A stretch of DNA of 64,000 nt from the NCBI GenBank assembly GCA_964247055.1, contig OZ176056.1, positions 9,114,001-9,178,000 on the forward strand. Reading direction: 5' to 3'. How positions within the stretch are numbered: position 1 is the first letter of the stretch; each line of letters begins with the position of its first letter. Origin of the DNA: Paragordius varius. Its lineage: Eukaryota; Nematomorpha. The position numbers were made by a program, and so were the translations under genes. A model generated the notes under the pieces. The model was given only the letters and a program-made list of their open reading frames with translations. It ran no database searches and was not told the DNA's origin. Of this stretch, positions 41,301 to 52,100 are shown one piece after another.

Positions 41301-43291
41301 ATAGTATTGTCTAAATTTAGGGTTCAAAATTATCAGTAATCTTATAAAATATTCCAATTTGCGTGCAAAAAAGTCCGTATTTTGCTTTATGATTCAAAAC
41401 AAAAATTGTTTTCAAAATAAAATCAATTAAGATATTTCATTTAAAGTGGACCTTTAACCCCTTAAATAAAAACCATTCCAAATAACCGCATTATTAGGAA
41501 TTAAACTTGCTTGACGGTCGAACGCATTTAATGCGTGTATGATACACACATGACATAACTAAGACAACACTTATTAGCTGATTTATTCGATTTCTAATAT
41601 TTTTAAAATATTTAACCCCAATGTATTTCGATTTGAAAAGCTACCATAATTAATAATTCAACGTCAAAAATGAAAAACAGTTATATGAATAAATAAGGGC
41701 GATCTAAAACGAGATGGATAGACACAAAAAGATAAAAGTGGCAAGTTACGAAGGCAAATCGCCATAAACAGGGTTGTATGGAGTGATATGTTGTCTGACA
41801 AGGTTACTCATGAAATATTTGATAATTATATATATATGTACGTCTATATATTTATAAATGCTTATTAAGGATACGTTAGCTAACGAAAAGGTTCAATAGT
41901 TTGAATTAAATTTTAAACATAAAAATTTGTACCATTTATTTGATGAAGGAATTGATAACCATGTAATACGACGAATTTTATGGTTATTTTTAAATTTATA
42001 AAGTTAAATTGTAAATCGAATGTTTGGACCTTTTACATATTTTTGTCCCTATCAAATAATTGTATGATAATTTTAAAGACATATGATGTGACTTATGTTG
42101 TTGACAACGGTTATTTGTTACGCAACAAACATAAACTCATCAAATATCCAATTTTAAACCAATTAATTCAGGGACCACCTTGTATATATTTTTATATGGC
42201 CGTTAATGGAAAAGACAGTGAAAACTTATTATTCGAATGCTTTTATACAAATCCACTTTTGGATTATTCTGATATAATTGGTTAATTTGAAAAAATATAC
42301 CTTTCATCCAGGATCTCAATGGAAGTCTAGATTTCCCGAACCGTCCGATATAACTATTTAGCAGTAAACTCAGTATAATAATGGTTAGTAGTAAGGAGCT
42401 TAGGGTGAGTATCAAACACTTTTCACAATCTGTCCGTTTTTTCCAACTGCGTAGGAGGTAATTACAAGGGAAACTGGTGAATATACAATTCCAACATTTC
42501 TGGCACCCTGAACGCTTCTTTATATTAGATGATGTGCTTAGAGGTCCTCTCACGAGAGTCTCTTCAAAGTTCGGTTTAAAAACATAAGTTGTGGTCGTGT
42601 CTTTATACGGGTTATTAAGGTCTTCGTCATCTTTCGCTATAGAAATGGCATTGCTAAAATTTTGGTCATACTTTAATAAGTTTTGATTTAAATTATTATT
42701 GTTATTAGGAGTGTAGATATTATCCTTGTTGTTATTTGTATTCATATGATCCAAATAAAACGAATTTGTGGCTAAATTTTGGCTCCATACATGGTTATTT
42801 TGAATTAAAGGACTGTCTCTATCCTTATTCTGATATAAAGAACAACTTAGATTTTCGTAGTGTGAAGAAGGCACAAAAGAATTAACTGTACCCAATATTG
42901 ATGTTCCATGCGATTGGTTATTGGAATTCGACCATTTTGGATCGGAAATTTTATCAAAATCCTGATATTTAAGACTTAAGGGGTCATCATAATCTTGGAT
43001 AGGTGTATATCTTTTATTATTATTATTGTTGGTATTATTATTTAACAAATGGTGTGGATTCAAACCATTTGTGATTGGTAAAGGAGGTGGAGGTTCTAAG
43101 GGCGGACCATTTTCATCACAAAATGATAAATTCCGATTTTCATCTGATAAAAATTGTTCGCGTTCTATTTCGCTGTTATAACGACTAGCAATATTTTGTT
43201 GTTGATTCAAATTTATGAGTGAATTCTTGTTTTTAACATTATCATTATTGAAACTATGGTGGAGACTGTTTTGATCATAAGAGTTATTCAT
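26372..43291 (-). CDS. M13 zinc metallopeptidase, neprilysin/endothelin-converting-enzyme-like, 22 exons, 1291 aa
   Basis: Type II membrane ectopeptidase that should hydrolyse short extracellular peptides. Exons (minus strand): 43291-42301, 39171-38968, 37984-37700, 37339-37091, 36537-36396, 35967-35642, 34477-34248, 33769-33683, 33588-33440, 32852-32689, 31997-31939, 31847-31749, 30843-30766, 30693-30590, 30280-30222, 29900-29849, 29758-29691, 29611-29487, 28319-28254, 27499-27338, 27079-27003, 26471-26372. All introns are GT-AG with matching phases, and the sum is 3876 nt. In-frame stops lie just upstream of the ATG. Residues 1-290 are Asn-rich cytosolic sequence. A Cys cluster (263, 266, 269, 276, 289, 292) precedes the membrane segment at about 293-311. 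The ectodomain starts DDCLRPAC. Family motifs seen: VNAYY (1064-1068), HELTH (1106-1110, zinc ligands and catalytic Glu), GENIAD (Glu1166 third ligand), HSP (His1253), Arg1259 and C-terminal CVVW. Relatives are about 750 aa; the excess is the head plus an insertion at about 585-788. Neprilysin versus ECE subgroup cannot be decided here. Confidence 0.95.
26499..26749. mobile_element. MITE family A copy (a1), intron 21
   Basis: Terminal inverted repeats: left arm 'attatacgg...gtaaaaataaaaagacaaat', right arm 'ttttgtccgtataatttgaa' ending ttttactg. Its end lies 25 nt upstream of the acceptor of the last peptidase exon. The family's full-length copies are about 270-290 bp with arms of at least 80 bp, tips CAGTAAAAATT, and TA on both sides, which suggests a non-autonomous Tc1/mariner-type DNA transposon. 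Confidence 0.75.
28343..28634. mobile_element. MITE family B copy (b1), intron 18
   Basis: About 290 bp with inverted ends: left 'ataccatttacagttcaaat', right 'attcgaattgtaaatggtat'. The left arm holds a locally triplicated phrase 'caccctcgaacaattcaaat'. Its left end lies 22 nt upstream of the acceptor of exon 19. Confidence 0.8.
28636..28860. mobile_element. MITE family A copy (a2), abutting b1
   Basis: Starts 'cagtaaaatacggacaaaat' directly at the TA-rich tip of b1, and ends with a degraded right arm ('tttccgtataattgcatatt'). The left arm is internally shortened. Confidence 0.75.
29195..29468. mobile_element. MITE family B copy (b2), intron 18
   Basis: Ends 'catttacaattcaaagtcac' and 'gaatttgaattgtaaatggt' are inverted repeats, with an interior like b1 ('ttatgtgttttcgggctaat'). 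Its right end is 17 nt from the donor of exon 18, so family B copies sit near both ends of this intron. Confidence 0.8.
29918..30198. mobile_element. MITE family A copy (a3) making up most of intron 15
   Basis: Left tip 'cagtaaaaattgaattatac', right arm ending 'gtctgtacaattcaatttaa'. The host intron (30221-29901, 321 nt) is about 88% this element, with roughly 16 nt left at the acceptor side and 22 nt at the donor side. Confidence 0.8.
30295..30442. mobile_element. MITE family A copy (a4), intron 14, internally deleted
   Basis: Tip 'cagtaaaaatttgtattctt' on one side, with the full right arm 'agtatagttgtcttttag...gtccgtat...ttttactg' on the other. About 148 bp, so half a normal copy. Its tip is 13 nt upstream of the acceptor of exon 15. 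Confidence 0.75.
30975..31253. mobile_element. MITE family A copy (a5), intron 12
   Basis: Left arm 'cagaaaaaattgagattata' then 'aaatataaagacaaat'. Right arm 'tcctttcgg...tgtctttatatt...gtccgtatgat'. Near full length (279 bp). Confidence 0.75.
32499..32550. mobile_element. Possible MITE family B fragment
   Basis: 'aaacacttcaaattgacccc' followed by 'ttaaacaattccaaat' resembles the family B arm. No partner arm is clear. Confidence 0.3.
34506..34782. mobile_element. MITE family A copy (a6), intron 6
   Basis: Left arm 'cagtaaaaattaaaattata', right arm 'tccgtataatttcagttttt' ending actg. Its tip is 27 nt upstream of the acceptor of exon 7, and its other end abuts family B copy b3. Confidence 0.8.
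34784..34961. mobile_element. MITE family B copy (b3), shortened, abutting a6
   Basis: 'tcaaatccatccttgaac' and 'gagggtgactttgaatggca' match the two family B arms in opposite orientation. Part of the interior is missing. Confidence 0.65.
35341..35584. mobile_element. MITE family A copy (a7), intron 6
   Basis: Left arm 'cagtaaaaattggaattata'. Right arm 'aaaaagtatggttggatatt' with the end 'ttcattttttaccg'. Diverged and slightly shortened. Confidence 0.7.
36086..36360. mobile_element. MITE family A copy (a8), intron 5
   Basis: Left arm 'gaaaattgattatacagaca'. Right arm 'atggttgtcttttg...tgtctctatg...cctgtacatcagttt' ending tacag. Confidence 0.7.
37346..37498. mobile_element. MITE family A copy (a9), intron 3, internally deleted
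   Basis: Left arm 'cagaaaaaaatgaaattata' and right end 'ttttgtctgtaaatttaaat' then ttttactg. The element tip is only about 4 nt from the AG acceptor of exon 4, so the pyrimidine tract of that splice site is element sequence. Confidence 0.75.
38062..38330. mobile_element. MITE family A copy (a10), intron 2
   Basis: Left arm 'cagtaattaaaattatacgg'. Right arm 'agtatggttgtcttttagaa' followed by 'ccttttgtccgtataatttc'. One of the better preserved copies. Confidence 0.8.
39193..39421. mobile_element. MITE family A copy (a11), intron 1
   Basis: Left arm 'cagtaaaaattgaaattata' is well kept, while the right arm is degraded ('atcgttgtgttttg...atttgtctttt'). Its tip is 20 nt upstream of the acceptor of exon 2. 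Confidence 0.75.
39824..40094. mobile_element. MITE family A copy (a12), intron 1
   Basis: Left arm 'cagtaaaaatcaaaattatg' and 'aaacataaagacaaat'. Right arm decayed ('ggttcttttgaaaaattg'). Confidence 0.65.
40476..40612. mobile_element. MITE family A fragment (a13), left half, intron 1
   Basis: 'ataaaattgatattatatag' then 'acgtaaaaattaaaagacaa' resembles the left arm and part of the interior. No right arm is seen before the next copy begins at 40636. Confidence 0.5.
40636..40908. mobile_element. MITE family A copy (a14), intron 1
   Basis: Left tip 'cagtaaaaacgtgaaaatat' with a small internal deletion. Right arm 'ttgtcattatatttttacgt' ending 'catttgtactg'. Confidence 0.7.
41695..41840 (+). 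mobile_element. LINE 3'-end fragment in intron 1 (antisense to the peptidase)
   Basis: In different frames the stretch gives TRWIDTKR and then NRVVWSDML, resembling the 'RWIDxxKxD...NRxxWRxL' tail found after reverse transcriptase in many LINE proteins. Short and frameshifted. Confidence 0.45.
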
Positions 43292-43697
43292 ATAATGATA
43301 TTACTATTCTATTCCATGTTTTATAAAAAAACTATGAATTTTTAAAAAGTATTTTGTTTAATGGCTAAATATTTAGGTAAAGTTACAATATTTGTAAGAA
43401 ATTTTTCACAGCTAATATATTTTTTAGAAGATTTCTAAGTTGAATTTAGGAATTTGTGAAAAAAGGTGGATGGATGGATATATTAATTGGGTTTGATCAT
43501 GTAGTTAAAAATGACTATAACAGATAACTGGAAGAACCCACATCATAATTTAAAAGTTAAATGATGATTTACAAAATAAAATTAACCAGAATCTTAACGA
43601 ACATAAATAGAAAGCTATATAATAGTATACGGCATATATAGGCTGAAAAATGTTCGCTAAAAATTTTGCTTGTTAATATTATTTTAATAATGTGGAA

Positions 43698-43745
<48 letters not shown>

Positions 43746-45613
43746 AAATATAAAAATATTAATATATGTTTGTTTCACTTTTTTTAGCTAACTATAACCT
43801 AGCATAGCGTAGCGTGTTGTATAAAGTAAGAAATATTTATGCATTGCATTTTTCCTAATAGTTAATAATATAATATATATAAAAATCGATAACGGATTTT
43901 AAAGCGATGAAGACCTTTTCCCCCTTTCTGAAAAAACAAATTACATAGTAAAATATAAATTTTGATGTCACATTAACACGCTTTCCTTGTTTTTTTTGTT
44001 TTTGCTGAGTTTTCATATAATGAAAACTGATTTGTAAAAGTTTTGAATATCTAATAAAATTCCGTATTCCTAAGGAGTTAATCTGAGATTCTAACGTTTG
44101 AGTGTGTATAATTTTCAGAAAATGCTTTTTTTAATTATAATATAGTTAATAAAAAACTATTCAAATTGCGGACACTCGGATATTATTTTAGTTAAAACCA
44201 AAAGCAGGAAACGCAGTTTCGAACCCTGGGTTAAACTCAACTCTTGATTTTGATAAAAAAAAATAGGCTTGAGTTTATATTTGGTAATTTGATCTTTCAT
44301 TCCGTGTAATGAATTGTAAGTTTTAATTAAAACCAGCTATTATTATCATCGTAATGCATAATCACATAAGATTATAAAATATTTTAAGCAAAAAAAATGT
44401 ATGAAAAAGTTAGTACATTCGCACAATTTTATTGCAAAAAATATTGGATTAATTTTTTTAAAGTTAACTTCATTTTTTGCCAAGTTACTATTAAAATTTT
44501 TTTATATTTTTGCTTAAAACTGCGTTTATTCAGTCAGCTATAACTTATTCTCTACAATTATGCATTATTAAAAAAGTAAAACAAATGAAAAAGAAACATA
44601 TTTAATTGATACCATCCATATACCACAAAACCATTTCATTCCATTTTAAAAATGAAAATTTTTTTTGTTAAAAATCCATTACTTAAGTTTTTAAAAAAAT
44701 CCTTTATCCACTTTATTTTTCTTTCAAAAATATGAAAAAAATGAATAAATAATAGAAAAAAGAAAATTTATATAGTTGTGGTAAATAATTTTTTAAGGTC
44801 ATTTATTAACTATTTTGATTATAAGTTATAAGTTAATTAATTCATATAACTGCTAATACCCTATTTATGAAATTTTAAGCCTGATTATTTTAAATAACTA
44901 TAACTGATATTCTTAGTAAGATAGGTAATACCAAGGATTTATAATATTTTTGTAATAATCTAGTTAAGGCATTTCTTTAATTAGCCTAAAAGTATAAATG
45001 AGCCGGCTAAGTTAGAGATTTATGGAAAATTCATAATTTCTTTTAATAATATGTATTTAGAGTTTTAGGATGGGTGAATAGATGTTTGAAAACACCGCAA
45101 TTTAAATTGTAAAGTATGTCATTTTCACTGAATCCATCATATTAGTTAGTGTGATCTAACAATTTGAGAATACATAAATACATTTATTACCTTTTCGATC
45201 TTATGAATTAAAATTCAGAATGTTGCTTTGAGATAATTATACGAACCTGTATCCTTATGTTAATCAAAAAATGCATGTCCAGTTTCATTGATAAAATCTT
45301 ATTTTTAATTCTTTCTATGATCTCTATTTACTTATTTGATTTAGCTCCAGTTTAGCTCTCCTCATATTATGATATTTCTCTAAAAAACTCCAAAAAAGAA
45401 ATTTTTTAAAAAATTAGTAAAGAATTTAGCCCTTTTTTCAATATGAAAATAAAGACAAAAATTTGCCCTTTAATTTAATTAGCCGCTAGATGGGTCATTA
45501 GCCTCTGTAAAAAATCTTCGAGGTTGGGTACCTCTCAAATTCTGAGACCATATGGATTCATAAACGCAACTTTAGTTTAGTGATTATTGTAAATTAATCG
45601 TTGAGGGCTTCAG
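43292..45613. other. Intergenic, upstream of the peptidase gene
   Basis: Apart from the (AT)n tract at 43700-43742 I see no gene or clear repeat. The peptidase promoter should lie in the first part, but no firm element was recognised. Confidence 0.5.
43700..43742. repeat. (AT)n microsatellite
   Basis: About 21 uninterrupted AT dinucleotides. Confidence 0.95.
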
Positions 45614-46080
45614 TGTATTCTAAAAAGGCCCAACATACCGATATATTTATCATGTACTATATCGATACTATAAGAGTTTCAGCTATTTCCGGATTAAAAG
45701 CAAGTATAGGTCCCATTTTAAATGAGCTGTATGTTATGCTATTTTTCACTCAAGTTCGAGTTCATACGGTTTCAATCATGGTATGTATTTTCCCTTTAAA
45801 AGTATAAATTAATAAGTATCTATCCAACTAGTAATTAAATTCCCACATTGTTTTTCTTCAATTAGCATTTTTATCATTTTTACAATATAATGAGAATCTT
45901 TCTTTCCATGCCCTAAACGTAGTCTATGTTTTTACATTCTTAGTCATATCGGTTAAGCATCCAAGGCTAATTTTTATTTGTCCCTACTTGTTTTTATATG
46001 CATCGTTCATAAAATTTTCGTTTATAATACATTATGGCTTTTTTGGATTTTTGACATTCCACGCCAGAGACATTTGTTAA
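45614..46080 (+). CDS. Candidate last two exons of an unidentified membrane protein
   Basis: Not recognised as a family. A first open block (45614-45780) follows a cag acceptor and ends at an ATG/GTATGT donor. It encodes DIFIMYYIDTIRVS...LKASIGPILNELYVM...TQVRVHTVSIM. A second block (45895-46080), read in phase 0 after an AG at 45893-45894, runs open for 61 residues to a TAA. It encodes NLSFHALNVVYVFTFL..., then KHPRLIFICPYLFLY and ends FHARDIC. Both are rich in hydrophobic segments with interspersed charged residues and use non-repetitive codons, unlike the neighbouring AT-rich noise. No upstream exons were found. The acceptor for the second block has a weak pyrimidine tract, and a better-looking acceptor at 45855 would be out of phase. 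It could be a chance open frame. Confidence 0.3.
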
Positions 46081-47170
46081 CATTAAATTCTTAAATTCGT
46101 GCTAGATATATTTAGCGTCAAATTATATAGAGAAAATGTATTATTCTAGCTTAACTATGCTTTAATACTGTATTATTCTCATCAACAATTAGCAAGATTT
46201 CATATTTTACTGCCCACAAAATAAATCCTGCCAAGATATATGCATTATAGATACGTCAGGTTTATAGTGCTTTTGGGTCTTACGATGGATTTAAGAAAGT
46301 TGTTACTATATTTGGGGTAATTATTCCATATCAAAAAATGGTGCTAATTTTGTTATAGTAAATTTTTGTAACAAAAGCTAAAATGGTTCAATAAAAATTT
46401 TGTATCAAACAATATTAAAAGTAAATGGTATTAATATTATATTGATTTGAACTCTGAAAGTCTCAGATTTTGGACACTTCTAAAATGGGCGAGTTTATTA
46501 ACTGTTAATTATCTTATGGGGTAGTTTTGTAACCAAAGAGATTTTAAATCCAAATTTAACAATTTAGCTTTTTAAGCGCATGATTCATTTTTTTTAGAAT
46601 TCAAAGCTTCTAAACGATCCTCATTTTCCACCATAATTCACTAAAATTAATTATATATTTTCCTGTTGTATTAGGATTTAAAAAAACATTCAGAAACATT
46701 TTAGCAGAATATTTTTGATGCCAATTTAAATTCCGCTTTTTTGATCCAATTCAGAGCAATCCCAATTTCGGACACTAGATGTTCACCTAGAAATATAAGC
46801 TTTTTATAAAATACAGGAAAACAATGTTTGGTAATTTAATTTTAACCAAAACAATCTTTAGTTAATATACAATCTGGGTTATAAATCCAAAATAGAATGG
46901 TCTGCGAAAAATGAAAAAGTAATTGAGCATTGACATAAGGGCAAAGATGCCGAGATTGAACCAAATTAATATAATGGTCAAATGAGTGTTATAAATTGAT
47001 TTTTTAAATTGAATTGTCTATAAAAAAATTATTAACAATGTTCTCAAAGCATCAAAATTTTTCGTCAATGTCATTAGTCACAATGATTTTGGCATAATTC
47101 TCATAGATGCGCCATAATAACTTTAGGTGTTAAACCTATTTTATTCTTTTATAAACTATTGATCTCTATT
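46081..47170. other. Intergenic, nothing recognised
   Basis: AT-rich sequence with no gene, RNA or clear repeat that I can support. Confidence 0.5.
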
Positions 47171-48175
47171 AACACTTCGATTCAACTTGGATCTAAATAC
47201 CCCAGACACTATTTAAATTGATATTTTTAAAAACTAGTGAAAGCAACGGTTACAATTTAAATTTATGCTTCTATCATAATAAAAATTATATAAAAAAGAA
47301 ATATCTAAATTAAATCTAATTTTTGAAAAAGGTCCGTATCAAACTACTTGGGCGCCATTATTATTTTAAGACATTTTTGCAAAATATCGTGTTTACCTGA
47401 TTCTTAGCCTAATATATGGTTTGATTTTTTATTTAAATCACATTTAACTTTGATATAAAAAGAAAAAGTGGTATATTAAGCTTTATTTTTATATTTAGCT
47501 TATACACTCATATAATTTTAGCTAAATTTTTACCTTTGGGTTTTACCTCTGAATAAGTAATATCAAGTATATTGGAAAGATTTTTTTATTGTATTTTGGT
47601 TCATTAATGTTATACAAGTGCAAACCTTTGCCGTGGTCGGAATTAATTCGATATTTTTTAAATATTTAATTTTAAAACTTGGATACAACACATCCATTTC
47701 AGTCCTTCGATTCAAACTGGGGTAATTGGATACCCCAAGCCTGTTTAAAATTAAATAATTCAAAAAATGTGGAATGGATTGAAACCATGGCAAAAATTTG
47801 CACTTTTATAACATTAATGAATCAAAATATATAAAAAATTTTATTCGAAAATACTTGATATTACTTATTTTTAGGTAAAACCTCAAGGTAAAAATTTAGT
47901 CAACATGACATCTGTGCACAAGCTAAATTTAAAAATAAAGGAAAATAAACCCCTTTTTCTGTTTCTATTAATGTTAGATGTGATATGAATAAAAAATTAG
48001 CTTTTTTTTGCTTTAAAATCAAATAAACACGATATTTTGCAAAATTGTTGTAAAATAAAAAGGATAGAAGCATAAATTTAAATTAGGACCGTTTTCAGTA
48101 GTTTTTTATAAAAATTAATTTGAATATTGCCTGGGGTATTTAGAGACCCCAATTTGAATCGAAGTGTTAAACAAG
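47171..48175. mobile_element. Foldback element family C, about 1.0 kb
   Basis: Two arms of roughly 420-480 bp face each other around a loop near 47660-47740. Outer ends: 'aacacttcgattcaacttgg' on the left and 'aatttgaatcgaagtgtt' on the right. Matching inner blocks include 'ttgcaaaatatcgtgttta' against its reverse complement 'aaacacgatattttgcaaaa', and 'gttttacctctgaataagta' against 'acttatttttaggtaaaacc'. There is no coding sequence inside, so this is a non-autonomous inverted-repeat element or a palindromic duplication. Confidence 0.85.
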
Positions 48176-48439
48176 CCTGGGCTATCTAAATATCCCAATT
48201 TGAATCGAAAGACTAAAATGATCGGGTTGTATCCAAGTGTTAAATATTCCAAATTTAGATCACTATAGATATATTAGATTCAATCGAGAAGTAAAAGGGT
48301 TTTGAGGCTTATAAAAATCAATTTAAAAGCTATAGATATCATCAAATAAATTACAAACAATTTTTTATATGTAACACCAAATGGCTACACTAATAATTTA
48401 TAAACGAAGATTCGGAATGTTAACATTTGGTTACAAGAT

Positions 48440-48900
48440 CATTTCAGTTTTTAAATTGGAATAGTTCGATACACCAGGCAAAACTAAATATTTCAAAAAA
48501 TATGGAATGAATTAAAACCATGGCAAAGGTTTGCACTTATATGACATTAAAAAACCGAAATATAAAAAAAATTTAAAAATACTTGCTAATTATTTTAGGT
48601 TAAAACCCAAAATTTTAGTCATTTTGGGTTGGAAAATTTAAAAATAATCCAAAATACGCGACATTTTCTGTTTCTATCAATATTAGATGCGATTAAATAA
48701 AATAGCGTTAAATTTAGCGTTAAATCAATAAACACGATCAAAGTAGTTTGATATGAAACTTTTTTAAACAAATATTATTTAGATGTTTCGGCTAATCTAT
48801 AATGTTTATAGGGTTTCAGCATATATTTGATTTGAGGACCGTTTCTCTCAATATAGTTGTGGTATTTTGTTATCCCAATTTGATGAATGTGTTAAAATAA
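48440..48900. repeat. Partial second copy of foldback family C
   Basis: Repeats the right half of the neighbouring element: 'tatggaatgaattaaaacca' then 'ggcaaaggtttgcacttata', 'ctgtttctatcaatattaga', 'aaataaacacgat', and near the end 'ggtattttgttatcccaatt'. More diverged than the first copy's two arms are from each other. Confidence 0.7.
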
Positions 48901-49120
48901 ATTTTCTAATAGTCTTTTAAATTACTACAAATAAAAGTTTTCTGTTTTTACTAAAAAATATTACAAGATAAATTAACTCAAATCAAATATATATATATAT
49001 AAACATTAAGTTCACAATATCTGGCTTTATAGTCCTTCAGGCATAATAAAATCTGCAAACTCACGCTTGTCTCCTATTTCAAATTTCGGTGTCACCTTTA
49101 CAAAAAAAGATAGTTAAACG

Positions 49121-52100
49121 ATGAGTGCTATTGAACAACTTAAAAAGCACACTGTGATTGTTGCTGATACGGGGGATATTCAAAGTTAAAATTAATTATA
49201 AAATCTTTAGAGATCAAAATCTATAAACCTCAAGATGCTACGACAAACCCTTCTCTTCTTTTCGCTGCGATGCAAGAAGCTGAATATAAACATTTAGTTG
49301 ATGACGCTATTGCTTATGCTAAGCAACATGGAAAGTATATATAGAATTAAATTATTTACGAAAATATATAGAATAGAGGAATTTAAAATTGTATTTATTT
49401 GAAATGAGATTTTTTTAAAATAAATTGTTTTAATTTAATTTAATTCTGTTTTATCCATAATGATTTATTTTTGGAAGTCATTTCCGAAATTTATTTAGTT
49501 TCTTTAAAAAAATTAGATTTTACATTTTGTTTTTCAGAGACATTGATGATCAAGTTGAGCACGGAATGGAAAAACTTTACACGAATTTTGGCAAAGAAAT
49601 ATTGAAAATTGTACCTGGTCGAGTTTCCACCGAAGTTGATGCAAGGTATCATATATTAATTAAATGTTTTAAACATTCTTCAAAACTAAATATTTTTAAC
49701 TTGTTTCAATTATTTTAACACTGGATATTTTCCATAATTAAGATTTATTATAAATTATTAGTTTTTATGGAATTTTTTATTTATAACAATTTTATCAACA
49801 TACTGCCATAATTTGAAATCTCCTATAAAAAATTATATTTTAAAAATATTTTTTATAGACTTTCTTTCGATACTCAAGCGCAAATAGCAAAAGCTAAACG
49901 GTTGATTGGATTGTATGAATCTCAAGGAGTTGATAGAAAACGCATTCTTATTAAACTTTCCTCAACATGGGAGGGCATCCAAGCAGCAAAGTTTTTCAAT
50001 TTTATTTTAATACTAAAAGTTTAAAATTTGGTTTTATATTTGTTTTAATTAGCTTACATGTAAATTAAAATTTAAAAAACCTAAAATATTAAAATTTTAA
50101 TATTTGATGGAAGTAACCATATATATACTTACACTTTTGTTTTTATATAACGTATATCAAAATAGTAAAATATTAATATGCATTTATGGAAAAACAATAG
50201 TTTTAATGATTTTAAGTTTTATTTTTTTTAAATTTATTATTAAGGATAAATAAGGATTTATTTATGGATAAAGCTATTTTTAAATTATTCTTCTAAAAAT
50301 TAAAAATGTTATAAAAATTAATTTTCATTTAAGAAACGGTAAAAAATAATTGGCAAAGGTAAAAGATAAGAAATAATTATTTTAAGAGAAATTTTTTTAT
50401 AAACTTGATATATAACCAATATATATTGTTTTTAGCTCAAATAATTATAAATATATAAAAGTATGTATTTAAAGCGTTCATTTTTACATATTAACTATGT
50501 TAATAAGGGTATATAATAAATATCAGAATTAAAAAGTATGGGCTTCTATATTTGGAACATCCTTTTAAGTTTTCTGTTTTTCAATTATTGTTGGATTTTA
50601 TTTTAATATATTGTTTTTATTACAGAGAACTCGAATCAAAAGATGGTATTCATTGCAATATGACGCTACTCTTCTCATTTGCACAGGTTAAAATTTATAT
50701 TTAGTTTCATAAAATAAATTTATTGATTATATCTTTAGAAAATATTTTTTATTTTGATAAACTTAAATTATTTAAAACTATTTTAGGGGTTTGACCGCTT
50801 ATGTTTTAACTTTTAATAGTGTAGTAAATTTTTTTAGTAAATGTAGTATAAGATATTATAAAAGAATTTGTTTTTTACCTTTATTTTTTTTAAATCAAAA
50901 TTTCAAAATATATTTGTAATGTAGGCAAAAGCTTGTGCTGAAGCCAAGGTGACCCTTATCTCACCTTTTGTTGGTCGAATTTATGATTGGTATGTTGCTC
51001 ACACCGATCAAAAAACGTTTAAACCCCAAGATGATCCTGGTAAGATGATTTTTGAGATTTTTTTGGAATTTAATCGATTTGAGATTTTGAGCCTTATTTT
51101 TATATTATAGGTTTTTAATATAATTTGATGATATTTTAAACATAACTCTTGAAGATATATAAATTACATATCATCGAGTTTTTTTCCTTGATTTTTAATG
51201 TATTTGGTTTTTAGTGGCGACGTTATAATATAACTTAAGGTTTAAATTTAGTTATTATTTGTAATCTAAATAATGAAAAAAATAATAATAAAGGCAAAAA
51301 ATGTTAAAACTAATTGACAAATATATATAAGGTATTATATATCTATATAGCCATATTTTTTTAATTCTGTTTTTTCTAAATCCTTAATTATAGGTTCCAA
51401 AATTACAAATTATATTTATTTTTGCGAATCACTTTAGGATTCAAAGAATTAAGTATTGCTGTGTAAAATTATTTATCTTTATTTTTTACATTTTGAGGTC
51501 TTTAGTACAAATCAAAATTAAATTATAGAGCCAAAACTTAATAAATAAAACACAAGTTTTTATACATATAAGGAGACCCTTACTTATATAATCTTTTTAA
51601 GTCACAAAAAAGTAATTACATTTATTTTATATTATTATCATTTAGGGGCTTTATAAAAATATCCAGGCGTGAAAAGTTTGTAAAAATGTTTGTATGAAAA
51701 ATATTTGTCCTTTAGTTTTTACCCCTGTTTTATTTTTAAAAATTTTACTTTTATTTTACAGTCATGTATCCTTTATTTTATCAAAAAGTTATTTTCTTTC
51801 CTTAATTGGGTATAAATATTTGTTAAAGAATGAAAAAAAACAGCTCTATTGTATTAACATTATCTCATATTCATTAAAAAAAAGTATAAGAATTACCATA
51901 GAGCTCTAATTTTTTCCATTCTTTACCAAATATTTTTACCCACCCATTTAACGAAAAAAAAATATTTTTTTACCCTAAAATAAAGGATACATGACTGTAT
52001 AAAACTTAATAAATTTTGTTTTTCTTTCTTGTTTTGCCTTTTAGGTGTGAAAAGTGTAACTCACATTTATAATTATTACAAGAAGAATGGTTATAAAACA

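Noticed and set aside
41980-42285. 101-residue plus-strand open frame
   Set aside because: It lies in intron 1, just downstream of exon 1 of the peptidase gene and antisense to it, with no recognisable domain.
44205-44240. tRNA-like B box (GGTTCGAAACT on the minus strand)
   Set aside because: No A box, no cloverleaf and no acceptor stem can be drawn around it.
51694-51909. 71-residue plus-strand open frame in transaldolase intron 6
   Set aside because: Most of it is the arm of foldback family D.
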